Origin: Mucilaginibacter paludis DSM 18603
GTDB lineage: Bacteria; Bacteroidota; Bacteroidia; Sphingobacteriales; Sphingobacteriaceae
NCBI RefSeq assembly: GCF_000166195.2
Contig: NZ_CM001403.1
Span: forward strand, 6,156,432 to 6,220,431
Length of the DNA stretch: 64,000 nucleotides
Reading direction: 5' to 3'
Shown: one piece after another, positions 55,353 through 64,000 of the stretch
Layout: the number at the start of each line of letters is the position of its first letter
Numbering within the stretch: position 1 is the stretch's first letter
Notes under the pieces: generated by a model
Databases searched by the model: none
What the model was told of the DNA's origin: nothing
What the model saw: the letters and a program-made list of their open reading frames with translations, nothing else
Position numbers and translations under genes: made by a program

Positions 55353-57302
55353 ATGAATAGGAAGTTTATAGCGATAGGCCTGGGTTGCTTGTTTTTAATT
55401 AACGCGGTTAAGGCCGTCGCATCAAATCTTGCTGGACCAGACACTGCCGATATTACCCGGCCCGTTGCGCCGCTTGTTCCTTTAGATAGGCAAAGGATAG
55501 GCCAGATAGCGGCTATGCTGCCTGCTTTGCCAAAAGGCTTTGGCGAAGGCTATCAGAATCGCAAGGTTTGGGACAGTTTATATCACAACCTGAAGTATCA
55601 AAAAACGATAAAAATAGCAGAAGGCTTTTTAAATAAGCCCTTCCCGGCATGGAATGATGAGCAATACCTGCTCTATTTTACCAAAGGCACGCGCCCCGAA
55701 GGGGAAAATATGATGGGTAGCAGGTTAGCCTGGCTGGCACCCTTGGTTTGGGCCGAATGCCTGGAAGATAAAGGCCGTTTTGTGCCCGCTATCGAGATGG
55801 TTTTAAACGAGCTGATTCATCAAAAATCGTGGTCGTTGCCTGCGCATGATAAAAAGAAACAAAATTTTGAGGGCCGCAATTACACGGTTGATTTGGGTGC
55901 CGCCGGGCTTGCCCATAACATTGCGCAGGCTGTATATTTATTAAACGATAAGTTAAATCCGCAACTGCGCGCTGAAGTTTTAAAGCAGATGGATACCCAT
56001 GTATTCAGCCCGGTTTTACGATCCATCGCAGCGCATAATAACGATCATTACTGGTTAACGGTAACCAACAACTGGAACTCGGTATGTTTGGCAGGTGTTA
56101 CCGGGGCAGCTTTGGCCATTATTCCGGATAAACAGCAACGTGCCCAATTTGTGGCCATTGCCGAGCGATATTCCAGAAACAGCATAGCCGGTTTTACCGA
56201 CGATGGTTATTGTACCGAGGGCTTGGGTTATTATGCTTACGGCTTTGGCCATTATATTTTGCTGCGCGAAAATGTTCTGCAAGCTACTAAGGGGGCAATT
56301 GATCTGTTTGCAGATGCTAAAATTAAGCGCATTGCTACTTACGCGCCCAATTTGCAAATTATTAATGATGTGTATCCCAATATTGCCGATTGCCATGTAG
56401 GTACCAAGGCCCCCGCCGCTATATTATGGTATTGCAGCCGTAACCTGGGTCTGGGTCTTAAAAAGTACGACAATTTAACCCCGGGGGGCAGTACCGTAAA
56501 CCTGGTTGAGGATATGATGTATGCCTTTCCTAATTCAGCTTCCCGCGCTCAGGTAAGTCCTCAGGCTTCGGCGCTGGCCCCTGGTATCCGCTCTTATTTT
56601 AAGGATGCCGGGGTGCTGATAGAACGCCCGGACATAACCGGGAAGGGCGGGATGGGAGCGGCATTAAAAGGCGGCAACAATAACGAAAGCCATAACCATA
56701 ATGATGTTGGCTCCTATACCATAGTGGTAGGTAATGAATTGCTGATGGGCGATGCCGGTGGCCCCAATTTTTATACGGCTAAATCATTTGGGCCCAACCG
56801 GTACCAGTACAAGTTGTTAGCTTCTTATGGGCACCCCGTTCCACTGGTAGCCGGTATACAACAGCAGCCAGGGGCTGCCGCGCAGGCCAAAATACTGAGT
56901 GCCAATTTTTCGGATAAGCAGGATGAGTTTGTTATGGATATTTCGTCGGCCTACCCGGTACCGGCTTTAAGCAAGCTTACCCGGGCCTTTACTTACAGTA
57001 GGGAAGGGGCAGCCTCATTATCTGTAACCGATGATTTTAGGTTTACAGAAAGCAAACCTTTTGAAATAGCCCTGATAACACGGGCCAGGTGGAAACAAAT
57101 TGCGCCCGATCAGATCGAGTTTGACGGGCAAAAGGAAAAAATGATAGCCACCATCAAAACTACGGGAGGCACATTTGCAATCAAGTCTGAAACGATAGAA
57201 GAAAATGCCCCCGCGTTTACCAGGATCGGTATTGTTTTAAACCCGGCAGTCGCCGGGTCTGTTACCGTGACTTTTAAACCACTTACAAACAAAAAGTTAT
57301 GA
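55353..57302 (+). CDS. Heparinase II/III-like / alginate-lyase-domain polysaccharide lyase
   Basis: A 649-residue secreted lyase; ATG at 55353 starts the signal peptide (about 1-25). The N-terminal alpha/alpha toroid has the conserved NNWNSVCLAGVTGAAL (N240-W241-N242) and TEGLGYYAYGFGHYILL, which supply the catalytic Asn/Tyr region. The C-terminal beta-sandwich has the heparinase motif HNHNDVGSY (H447, H449) followed by LMGDAGG. The enzyme should cleave uronic-acid-containing chains by beta-elimination, leaving an unsaturated uronate for the GH105 enzyme downstream. The exact PL family (12, 15, 17, 21 or other) is not fixed. It overlaps the next gene by 4 bp. Confidence 0.9.
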   Translation: MNRKFIAIGLGCLFLINAVKAVASNLAGPDTADITRPVAPLVPLDRQRIGQIAAMLPALPKGFGEGYQNRKVWDSLYHNLKYQKTIKIAEGFLNKPFPAWNDEQYLLYFTKGTRPEGENMMGSRLAWLAPLVWAECLEDKGRFVPAIEMVLNELIHQKSWSLPAHDKKKQNFEGRNYTVDLGAAGLAHNIAQAVYLLNDKLNPQLRAEVLKQMDTHVFSPVLRSIAAHNNDHYWLTVTNNWNSVCLAGVTGAALAIIPDKQQRAQFVAIAERYSRNSIAGFTDDGYCTEGLGYYAYGFGHYILLRENVLQATKGAIDLFADAKIKRIATYAPNLQIINDVYPNIADCHVGTKAPAAILWYCSRNLGLGLKKYDNLTPGGSTVNLVEDMMYAFPNSASRAQVSPQASALAPGIRSYFKDAGVLIERPDITGKGGMGAALKGGNNNESHNHNDVGSYTIVVGNELLMGDAGGPNFYTAKSFGPNRYQYKLLASYGHPVPLVAGIQQQPGAAAQAKILSANFSDKQDEFVMDISSAYPVPALSKLTRAFTYSREGAASLSVTDDFRFTESKPFEIALITRARWKQIAPDQIEFDGQKEKMIATIKTTGGTFAIKSETIEENAPAFTRIGIVLNPAVAGSVTVTFKPLTNKKL

Positions 57303-58174
57303 AGCGCTACCTATCCTTGCTAATGCTCATCCCATTGCTGATTGCGGCCTGTAATGGCTATGCGCAAAGCAGAAATTCAACCCGCAGGCCGTTTAAGGTA
57401 TATGGCTTTATTGTATATGGCGGGTATATCAAAAATGGCGAACGTGTTAATGCCAACTATGAGGATCTGCAAATTTACCTGGCGCATTTGGGCATTGCTA
57501 AATACGATCTGATCTACGAAAATAAAATGCTTGACTACCCTGCCGGAAATAAAGAAAACGGTTCAGTCAATTATCATAAAATGGACTCGTTGTCTGCAAG
57601 GGCCGCCCGCGAGCCGGATATCCCGGTTTCGCTCGATCTGGAAGGCTGGAAACGTTTCGATACGTTAAAAACTCCGCAGCGGATGCTTGAAGCCATTGGC
57701 GCTTTCAAAAAAAACAATAAAGCTTCCTTAGTGGGCTTATACGCTACCGTTCCGCAAAATACCTATGGCTATGATGACAAAATTAGCAGGTACGATAAGG
57801 TGAATAAAGCCTATAGTCAGGTTGCCGCAGCGGTAGATTATTTTAGCCCATCGCTTTATAACTATAAAACAACAGATAGCTTGCTCTGGAAAAAATCTGC
57901 CGTTTACAGTATCGGGGCCTGTAAAAAGTATAATTATCCGGCAAAAAAAATACTGCCTTACCTTACACCCGAGATCAGCATCAATAAAACTACCAGTTTG
58001 CTGACTTACAGCGAGATGATGTTCAGGCTGCAAACCTTGTACGATCTGGGGGCCGATGGCTGCCTGATCTGGACAAGTAGCGGCACCCGCGACAACAAAG
58101 GCAATAAAATATACATCGACGAAAACGAAGGCTGGCTTAAAGCCGTGAAAGACTTTATTGCCAGGCATTCATAA
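57299..58174 (+). CDS. GH56 hyaluronidase-like secreted protein
   Basis: A 291-residue exported protein, starting with the ATG that overlaps the lyase stop (ATGA). The signal peptide ends near residue 22 (CNGYAQS, also a possible lipobox at Cys18). The layout follows GH56 hyaluronidases: YGFIVYGGYI start, VSLDLEGW (D113-x-E115, matching the catalytic DxE of the bee and human enzymes), LVGLYATVPQNTYGYD, the ND..W-like segment leading to VDYFSPSLYNY, KILPYLTPEIS, and GADGCLIWTSSGTRDNKG. This is a remote match made by eye; the family is almost unknown in Bacteroidota. Its operon neighbours support a hexosaminidic role. Confidence 0.6.
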   Translation: MKRYLSLLMLIPLLIAACNGYAQSRNSTRRPFKVYGFIVYGGYIKNGERVNANYEDLQIYLAHLGIAKYDLIYENKMLDYPAGNKENGSVNYHKMDSLSARAAREPDIPVSLDLEGWKRFDTLKTPQRMLEAIGAFKKNNKASLVGLYATVPQNTYGYDDKISRYDKVNKAYSQVAAAVDYFSPSLYNYKTTDSLLWKKSAVYSIGACKKYNYPAKKILPYLTPEISINKTTSLLTYSEMMFRLQTLYDLGADGCLIWTSSGTRDNKGNKIYIDENEGWLKAVKDFIARHS

Positions 58175-58189
58175 TCCAAATTAATACCC

Positions 58190-59335
58190 ATGAAAAAACA
58201 TCTTTCAGTATCATTCCATACAATATTGATCATGCTGCTGCTCGCCAATATCGCAGCATCGGCAAAAAAGCGGTATCATAAACCGGGCGTAAATCCATCA
58301 GACAGCATTTACCAATACATGAAAAAAGTTGCCGATTGGCAATGGCGCGACCTGGAAACAAACGGCTGGAAAAACAATCAGAAAGATTGGACCAACGGTG
58401 CCATGTATACCGGGATGCTGGCCTGGGCAAATATAGCTCATGATGATAGCTATTATCAAAAACTGGTTAAGGTGGGTGATGATAACCAATGGAAAATTGG
58501 CAACCATCGCCACTTTGCCGATGATTATTGCATAGGGCAAATGTATGCTCAACTGTATAAAAAATATAAAAACCCAAGATACATTGCCGATTTTAAAAGC
58601 ATGGCCGATACGTTGGTGGTGCTCCCACACACCGAGCCCCTGCTCTGGGTTAACAATATCCACCTGCGTGAGTGGGCCTGGTGCGATGCCCTGTTTATGG
58701 GGCCACCTGCTTTAGCTTATCTAAGCCAGGCCACCGGCGACGCCAGGTATCTGGATAAAGCCTGTAAGCTGTGGTGGAAATCAAGCGGTTATTTATATAG
58801 TAACGATCAGCATTTGTTTTTCAGGGATAGCAGGTATTTTACCCAAAAGGAAAAAAACGGCAAAAACGTTTTCTGGAGCCGCGGAAATGGCTGGGTGATG
58901 GGGGGTATGGTTAATCTGCTATCGGTAATGCCGGCCAACCATCCCGACAGGGCTAAGTTTATCAGGCAGTTTAAGCAAATGGCCGCCAGTATTGCCCGGC
59001 TGCAACAGCCCGACGGCACCTGGCATGCCAGCCTGCTCGACCCGGACAGCTATCCAACCAAAGAAACCAGCGGCACCGGCTTTTTCTGTTATGCTTTTGC
59101 CTGGGGCATCAATCAAAAAATATTATTATATAACGAGTTTTACCCCGTAGTTGCCAAAGCCTGGAGCGCGCTTACATCGGCAGTTCACGCCGATGGTAAA
59201 TTGGGCTATGTGCAACCCCAAGGGGCCGCTCCCGAAAAGGTAACCGCCGACGATACCGAAGTGTATGGTGTTGGTGCCTTTTTACTGGCCGGAACCGAAA
59301 TGCTTAAACTAAAAAACAATGCCTTACAACCCTGA
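58190..59335 (+). CDS. GH105-type unsaturated glucuronyl/galacturonyl hydrolase
   Basis: A 381-residue exported enzyme with an alpha6/alpha6 barrel (signal peptide about 1-25). Family GH105/GH88 signatures: VADWQWRDLETNG, WTNGAMYTGMLAWA, HFADDYCIGQMYAQLY (D111-D112), WCDALFMGPPALAYL and FWSRGNGWVMGGMVNLL, then DPDSYPTKETSGTGFFCYAFAWGI. It hydrates the unsaturated uronate made by a lyase to free a keto-acid. The WSRGNGWVMGG motif points to GH105 more than GH88. It lies 15 bp after the GH56-like gene. Confidence 0.9.
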   Translation: MKKHLSVSFHTILIMLLLANIAASAKKRYHKPGVNPSDSIYQYMKKVADWQWRDLETNGWKNNQKDWTNGAMYTGMLAWANIAHDDSYYQKLVKVGDDNQWKIGNHRHFADDYCIGQMYAQLYKKYKNPRYIADFKSMADTLVVLPHTEPLLWVNNIHLREWAWCDALFMGPPALAYLSQATGDARYLDKACKLWWKSSGYLYSNDQHLFFRDSRYFTQKEKNGKNVFWSRGNGWVMGGMVNLLSVMPANHPDRAKFIRQFKQMAASIARLQQPDGTWHASLLDPDSYPTKETSGTGFFCYAFAWGINQKILLYNEFYPVVAKAWSALTSAVHADGKLGYVQPQGAAPEKVTADDTEVYGVGAFLLAGTEMLKLKNNALQP

Positions 59336-59357
59336 TGGTTACGGGTTTTAATCAGTT

Positions 59358-60959
59358 ATGAAAAATTTGCTTCTGTACCTATTCCTGCTTTTTAGCTGTT
59401 ACGCCGGGGCGCAGCAGTGCCCCGTAATTCCCTTGCCTAACCACGTAGAGGCAAGTACGGGGAGCTTTTTACTGAGCAATGGCACCCCCATTGTTTGCAG
59501 CCAGCCGGTACTGTCGAAACAAGCCGGTTATCTGCAACAGCAATTACTTAAAGTTGCCGGCTTAACGCTAAGTATCCGGCAATATGCCGATGCGCCAGTC
59601 ATTAGTGTTAATATCGACCCTAAGCTCAAAACAACTAACCCGGAAGCTTATACGCTTAACATCAATCCAAAGGAAATAAAAATTACGGCGGCTACAGAGC
59701 GGGGAATATTTTATGCTACCACAACATTACTGCAATTAGTCAGGCTGGCCGGGGTAAATAATCAGCTGGTTACTATACCTTGTTGGAATATTCAGGATGA
59801 GCCGCGTTATACCTGGCGTGGAATTTTGCTGGATGAATCGCGCCACTTTTTTGGTATGGAAACTGTTAAGGAGATTTTGGACTGGATGGCTTTTTATAAG
59901 CTGAACAAGTTTCACTGGCACTTAACCGACGAGCCTGGCTGGCGTTTGCAAATCAAAGCTTATCCCTTATTAGCCCTGGTTGGTGGCGTGGGTACGTTAT
60001 CCGACCGATTTTCACCGGTCCAATATTATACCCAGGAGCACATCAAAGAAATTATAGCTTATGCAGCCGAACGTTTTATTGATGTGATACCCGAAGTGGA
60101 TATGCCCGGCCATGCCGCGGCTGCAAATCGTGCTTATCCGGTATTTAGCGGCGGCGGCTCGGCTAAATATCCTGATTTTACTTTTAACCCCGGCTTAGAT
60201 ACTACTTACACTTACCTGAGCAGGATATTGAAAGAAACCGATGCACTTTTTCCGTCGCAGATGATCCACCTGGGTGGCGACGAAGTGAGCTTTGGCAACG
60301 AGAAATGGAAAACCGATTTGGCTGTTAAACAATTGATGCAAAAGAACGGCTTAGCCGATTTGCCTGCCGTTGAGCATTATTTTACCACCAGAATGGCCGA
60401 TACCTTGTTTAAACTAAATAACAAGGTTTTATTGTGGGACGAGGCGGCCGACAGCAACCTGCCGAAAGACAAAACCATTATTTTCTGGTGGCGGCATGAT
60501 AAACCCGCGCAACTCAAAAAAGCGCTGGATAAAGGTTACCCTGTAGTTTTATGCCCCCGCCTGCCGTTTTATTTTGACTTTGTGCAGGATACATCGCAGC
60601 TTTTGGGCCGCCGGTGGCAGGGTGATTTTACTACGCTCGATAAGTTGTACAGTTTTACTACAAACTATTTGCCGGTAGCTAAAGAGCAACAAAAACAAAT
60701 ACTGGGGGTGCAAGCCGCATTGTGGACCGAATATATTGCCAGCAAAGCAAAGCTTGAATATATGCTCTTTCCGCGTATAACCGCATTGGCAGAGGTAGGC
60801 TGGACGTTTGACGGGCAGAAAGATTTGCCGAAGTTTCGCAAAAGGGTTGAGGGGCAGATCAGGCTGTATCAGCAGGATGCCATCTACCATTATAATCCTT
60901 TTCATCCATCTCAAACCCCCGAGCCCTTAACCGCCAGCCAATTATTAATTAAATATTGA
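59358..60959 (+). CDS. GH20 beta-N-acetylhexosaminidase
   Basis: A 533-residue secreted enzyme (signal peptide 1-18). An N-terminal GH20b domain (about 22-145) is followed by the catalytic barrel with WRGILLDESRHFFG, KLNKFHWHLTDEPGWRLQIK, DVIPEVDMPGH and the catalytic pair D308-E309 in HLGGDEVSFG. VLLWDEAADSNLP and WTEYIASKAKLEYMLFPR complete the active site. It removes terminal N-acetylglucosamine or N-acetylgalactosamine, and is the strongest sign that the target polymer contains an N-acetylhexosamine. It lies 22 bp after the GH105 gene. Confidence 0.95.
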   Translation: MKNLLLYLFLLFSCYAGAQQCPVIPLPNHVEASTGSFLLSNGTPIVCSQPVLSKQAGYLQQQLLKVAGLTLSIRQYADAPVISVNIDPKLKTTNPEAYTLNINPKEIKITAATERGIFYATTTLLQLVRLAGVNNQLVTIPCWNIQDEPRYTWRGILLDESRHFFGMETVKEILDWMAFYKLNKFHWHLTDEPGWRLQIKAYPLLALVGGVGTLSDRFSPVQYYTQEHIKEIIAYAAERFIDVIPEVDMPGHAAAANRAYPVFSGGGSAKYPDFTFNPGLDTTYTYLSRILKETDALFPSQMIHLGGDEVSFGNEKWKTDLAVKQLMQKNGLADLPAVEHYFTTRMADTLFKLNNKVLLWDEAADSNLPKDKTIIFWWRHDKPAQLKKALDKGYPVVLCPRLPFYFDFVQDTSQLLGRRWQGDFTTLDKLYSFTTNYLPVAKEQQKQILGVQAALWTEYIASKAKLEYMLFPRITALAEVGWTFDGQKDLPKFRKRVEGQIRLYQQDAIYHYNPFHPSQTPEPLTASQLLIKY

Positions 60960-60995
60960 TAGCCTGCAACAAACTCAGATTAAAAATTAATTATC

Positions 60996-62147
60996 ATGGA
61001 AAATAACAGCGATAAAACAAAAAAGGCACACCAAATTGTGTCTAACTTTTTAATAGGCGGAGAAGTAGCGGATATTAAGCCGTTTGGTTCGGGACATATT
61101 AACGATACTTACAGGGTTTTCAATAGTGTGCCGAATCAGCCAGATTATTTATTACAGCGCGTGAATCACCATATTTTTAAGGATGTTCCGGGACTGATCA
61201 ACAATATTGCGGTTGTAACCGGGCATGTCAAATCGCAACTTAAAAATATACCGGGGGCAAACCTGGATAAAGAGGTTTTAACGCTGATACAGGCTAAAAA
61301 TGGTTTATATTATTACCAGGACGATGAAGGCCAATACTGGCGCTTATACTTGTTTTTAAGGGATACCAAAAGCTATGATGTGGTAGCTACAACTCAGCAG
61401 GCTTACGAAGGGGGCAAGGCATTTGGTAATTTTCAAAATATGCTGGCCGATGTAGATGTGAGTCAGTTGACAGAGGTGATCCCCAATTTTCATCATATCC
61501 TTTTCAGGCTCGAACAGATGGCCGAAGCGCTGAAGAATAACCCGGCAGACCGGGCCCTGCATGTTAAAATGGAGCTCGATTTTGTTAATGCGCGTGCCTA
61601 TAATATGAGCGAGATTGACCGCCTGGGTAAAACAGGTAAATTGCCGGTAAGGGTTACCCATAACGATACCAAGTTTAACAACGTTTTATTGGATAGCAAT
61701 GATTTTGCACAATGCGTAATTGACCTGGATACCGTTATGCCAGGTTATACCGCTTTTGACTTTGGCGACGCCGTGCGAACCATCATCAACTCGGCGCCCG
61801 AGGACGAACCCGATCTGGAAAAGATAACCCTTAATATGCCGCTCTTTAAAGCCTTTGCCGAAGGCTTTGTAAGCCAAACCGTGCATTACATGACCGCCAA
61901 CGAAATCAGATCGCTGGTGAAGGGCGTATTATTGCTCCCTTACATGATCGGCGTTCGCTTTTTAACCGACTATCTGAACGGCGATACTTATTTCAAAATC
62001 AAGTTTCCTAAACATAACCTTCAGCGTGCGCGGGCACAGTTTCGGTTGGTTGAAAAGCTGGAAGAGCGTTATGATGAGCTTTATTATATCATCCTGCAGT
62101 CGGTTAACGAAAACAAGGCTTTGAACGAGGTTGCAGTAGCTTTATGA
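60996..62147 (+). CDS. Phosphotransferase (APH family), N-acetylhexosamine 1-kinase-like
   Basis: A 383-residue cytoplasmic kinase without a signal peptide. The N-lobe opens with PFGSGHINDTYRVF; the catalytic loop is RVTHNDTKFNNVLLDS (D224), and the metal site is CVIDLDTVMPGYTAFDFGDAVR. This pattern matches NahK of the lacto-N-biose pathway, which phosphorylates GlcNAc or GalNAc at C1. It would trap the monosaccharide released by the GH20 enzyme after import. The sulfatase gene overlaps its stop by 4 bp (ATGA). The substrate is inferred from family and neighbours. Confidence 0.85.
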   Translation: MENNSDKTKKAHQIVSNFLIGGEVADIKPFGSGHINDTYRVFNSVPNQPDYLLQRVNHHIFKDVPGLINNIAVVTGHVKSQLKNIPGANLDKEVLTLIQAKNGLYYYQDDEGQYWRLYLFLRDTKSYDVVATTQQAYEGGKAFGNFQNMLADVDVSQLTEVIPNFHHILFRLEQMAEALKNNPADRALHVKMELDFVNARAYNMSEIDRLGKTGKLPVRVTHNDTKFNNVLLDSNDFAQCVIDLDTVMPGYTAFDFGDAVRTIINSAPEDEPDLEKITLNMPLFKAFAEGFVSQTVHYMTANEIRSLVKGVLLLPYMIGVRFLTDYLNGDTYFKIKFPKHNLQRARAQFRLVEKLEERYDELYYIILQSVNENKALNEVAVAL

Positions 62148-63619
62148 AACGCAGAACAACAGCCATTATACTCTTCTTTTTGGCTACGGTATTGGCGGTA
62201 GCGTTTACGCATCCCGGCCCCAAGCCCGGTAAAAATGCCCCCGCGGTTCATCCCAATATATTGATCGTTTTGGTTGATCAGTACCGTGGCCAGGCGCTCG
62301 GCCTGCAAGGCACAGAGCCGGTTATAACCCCCAATCTGGACGCTCTGGGCAAAAGCGGTTTTGTATCCACGCAAATGGTTGCTAACTACCCGGTTTGCTC
62401 GCCCTCGCGGGCCATGCTGATGTCGGGCAAATATCCGCTCAAAAATAAAGTTTATGGCAATGTCAATTCTGATACCGCACCTTTTGGTGTGGAGTTACCT
62501 GCCGATATGGTTTGCTGGTCGGATATATTAGAGGCCAATGGCTACTCCAACGGATATATTGGCAAATGGCACCTGGACTCGCCGCAGAAACCTTACATTC
62601 CAACCTATAACAACGAGGGCAAAACTGCCTGGAATGAGTGGACCGAACCCGGCCGCAGGCATGGCTTTGACTACTGGTACGCTTATGGCACTTATGATCG
62701 TCACCTGCATCCCATGTACTGGGATACCAGGGCCGTAAGGGATAGTTTCCATTACGTAAACGAGTGGGGGCCGCAGCACGAGGCTGATAAGGCCATTGAG
62801 TTTATAACTAATCCGGGAAATACTTACCGTGATCAAAGTAAACCCTTTGCCCTGGTGGTATCTATGAATCCGCCGCATTCCGATTATAAAAATGTACCGC
62901 AACAGTATGTCAACCTGTATAAAAATGTGCCTCTGGAATCGTTACTTAAAGATCCCGACATTCCGCCGGCTGGTACGCCCATGGGAGAGGAGTATCGCAA
63001 TAATATCAAGTATTACTATACCTGCATAGCCGGGGTTGATGCGCAGGTGGGCCGCATATTAACCTGCCTTAAACAAAGCGGGCTTGATGATCATACCATC
63101 GTGGTGTTTATGGCCGATCATGGCAATTGCCTGGGCAAACACGATGAGATCAGCAAGAACAATATCTACGAAGAATCGTTACGGATCCCCTTCATCATCA
63201 AATGGAAGGGGCATATTAAATCCCGGATGGATAATGCCTTGTTAATGAGCATGCCCGATGTTTACCCCACGCTGCTTGAGCTGGCAGGATTAAAAACCAA
63301 AATACCTGGCGATATTGATGGCAAAAGCCAGGCCCAGTATTTGCTCAACGGGCAAGGTAACGGGGCAACCGGCCAATTTATCCTTGGCGCAATCAATCCG
63401 CCTAACGCTAATTCAGGCTTCAGGGGATGGAGGACACTCAGGTATAAACTGGCTTATGTAAAAAAGAAGGGAACCGTTGAGCCGTATTTGTTCGACCTGA
63501 AGAACGATCCCTTCGAGCTCAAAAATATCTATACCGGTAATGATAGCATTATTAATCAAATGCTGCCTTCGCTTAAAAACTGGTTAGGCCAAACTCATGA
63601 TCCCTTTGAGATCAGGTAG
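62144..63619 (+). CDS. Sulfatase (family S1, formylglycine-dependent)
   Basis: A 491-residue exported sulfatase (signal peptide about 1-22). The formylglycine motif CSPSR has C85 as the residue to be oxidised. Metal and substrate residues are in ILIVLVDQYRGQALG, GYIGKWHLDSP, YDRHLHPMYWDT, VFMADHGNCLGKHDEISKNNIYEESLRIPF. It should remove sulfate esters from the glycan or from freed sugars; the S1 subfamily is not decided. It needs an anaerobic sulfatase-maturing enzyme or an equivalent, not in the window. Last gene of the locus. Confidence 0.93.
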   Translation: MKRRTTAIILFFLATVLAVAFTHPGPKPGKNAPAVHPNILIVLVDQYRGQALGLQGTEPVITPNLDALGKSGFVSTQMVANYPVCSPSRAMLMSGKYPLKNKVYGNVNSDTAPFGVELPADMVCWSDILEANGYSNGYIGKWHLDSPQKPYIPTYNNEGKTAWNEWTEPGRRHGFDYWYAYGTYDRHLHPMYWDTRAVRDSFHYVNEWGPQHEADKAIEFITNPGNTYRDQSKPFALVVSMNPPHSDYKNVPQQYVNLYKNVPLESLLKDPDIPPAGTPMGEEYRNNIKYYYTCIAGVDAQVGRILTCLKQSGLDDHTIVVFMADHGNCLGKHDEISKNNIYEESLRIPFIIKWKGHIKSRMDNALLMSMPDVYPTLLELAGLKTKIPGDIDGKSQAQYLLNGQGNGATGQFILGAINPPNANSGFRGWRTLRYKLAYVKKKGTVEPYLFDLKNDPFELKNIYTGNDSIINQMLPSLKNWLGQTHDPFEIR

Positions 63620-63714
63620 TAATGATCATACATGCAGCATATAACTATATTGAAGCGGAGCGCGGCAGACAGGATGATGTTTGCTGCGTTCATTATAGCT
63701 TGGGCTGGTCGATA

Positions 63715-63751
63715 AGGTTTGAGAGCTTTTTCAAACCTCGTCCTTTTTTAT
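63715..63751 (+). terminator. Probable terminator after the sulfatase gene
   Basis: AGGTTTGA (63715-63722) pairs with TCAAACCT (63731-63738) across an 8-base loop and is followed by CCTTTTTTA. It would end the PUL transcript about 100 bp after the stop codon. Confidence 0.6.
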
Positions 63752-64000
63752 TGTCAGGCCGGTTTGTTAACTTGACGCTACCTGGCGCTGGTTATCAGTG
63801 TTAAAGATATCGCATTTCAGCGATGCCGCTGCTTTTACGGTGGAACACTTGTAGCTCCGCTATATTGTTCGGATATTTAACACAATCAATAACAAGGAAG
63901 TCATTCGGGTGGATAAGTTAATTAGTGTGCAGGGGAGAGGAGCCAAGGGTAATACCCTAATTTGGCCCGATATGTCGATCTCTAAGCTCACCGAACAGCG
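63752..64000. other. Tail of the window without an assignable gene
   Basis: No complete gene. One plus-strand frame stays open from about 63855 to the window edge (… NKEVIRVDKLISVQGRGAKGNT), and a minus-strand frame is also open, but neither has a recognisable motif or a clear start. A gene may continue past 64000. Confidence 0.3.

Noticed and set aside
63622..63804. A 60-codon frame after the sulfatase
   Set aside because: It covers the probable terminator hairpin and has no recognisable feature.

Overview
The window looks like a chromosome segment of a soil or plant-associated member of the Bacteroidota, most likely a Sphingobacteriaceae genus such as Mucilaginibacter or Pedobacter. The reasons are the SusC/SusD pair next to a one-protein hybrid two-component regulator, promoters of the TAnnTTTG type, the Bacteroidota-type LptD, lipoproteins with short lipoboxes, weak Shine-Dalgarno signals, and the 16S-Ile-Ala-23S-5S rRNA operon. 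The genus is inferred from gene content and sequence style, not from a database search.

Layout. Bases 1-22000 are mostly housekeeping: a partial MlaD-like protein and a cell-wall amidase (minus strand); lptD, cinA and a 2-oxoacid dehydrogenase E2 (plus); an iscS-iscU-iscA group (minus); methylmalonyl-CoA epimerase, ribosomal protein L31 type B, a sugar nucleotidyltransferase-like protein, tpiA, prmA and a Mpl-like Mur ligase (plus). A short XRE regulator and a GNAT-like protein converge on a 196-bp MITE-like element. scpB, two DUF2807 proteins, a DUF2007 zinc-ribbon protein and a 2-hydroxyacid dehydrogenase follow. Bases 22058-22680 hold only dispersed repeats.

Bases 22684-34014 form a complete uptake [NiFe]-hydrogenase module. 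On the minus strand lie small subunit, large subunit, cytochrome b, protease, hypF, hypD, hypE and a NiCoT-like nickel permease; divergently on the plus strand lie hypA, hypB and hypC. The small subunit has the six-cysteine signature of the oxygen-tolerant membrane-bound class. A perfect Crp/Fnr-type palindrome sits between the two arms, placed to activate both.

Bases 34200-40470 are a full rRNA operon with three tandem upstream promoters and recognisable processing stems around 16S and 23S.

Bases 40560-63620 are a polysaccharide utilisation locus: a beta-helix lipoprotein, a hybrid two-component regulator, a GH3 enzyme, SusC, SusD (with an unusual inserted segment), a DUF5017-like surface lipoprotein, a heparinase II/III-like lyase, a protein resembling GH56 hyaluronidases, a GH105-type unsaturated glucuronyl hydrolase, a GH20 hexosaminidase, a NahK-like N-acetylhexosamine kinase and a sulfatase. 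Together these point to a glycosaminoglycan-like polymer that alternates uronic acid and N-acetylhexosamine and is partly sulfated. A previously unlabelled signal stands out: CCCT, then CCCCT 23 bp further on, then exactly 22 bp, then ATTCG. It occurs upstream of the beta-helix gene, the GH3 gene and susC, and looks like the operator/promoter of the locus regulator.
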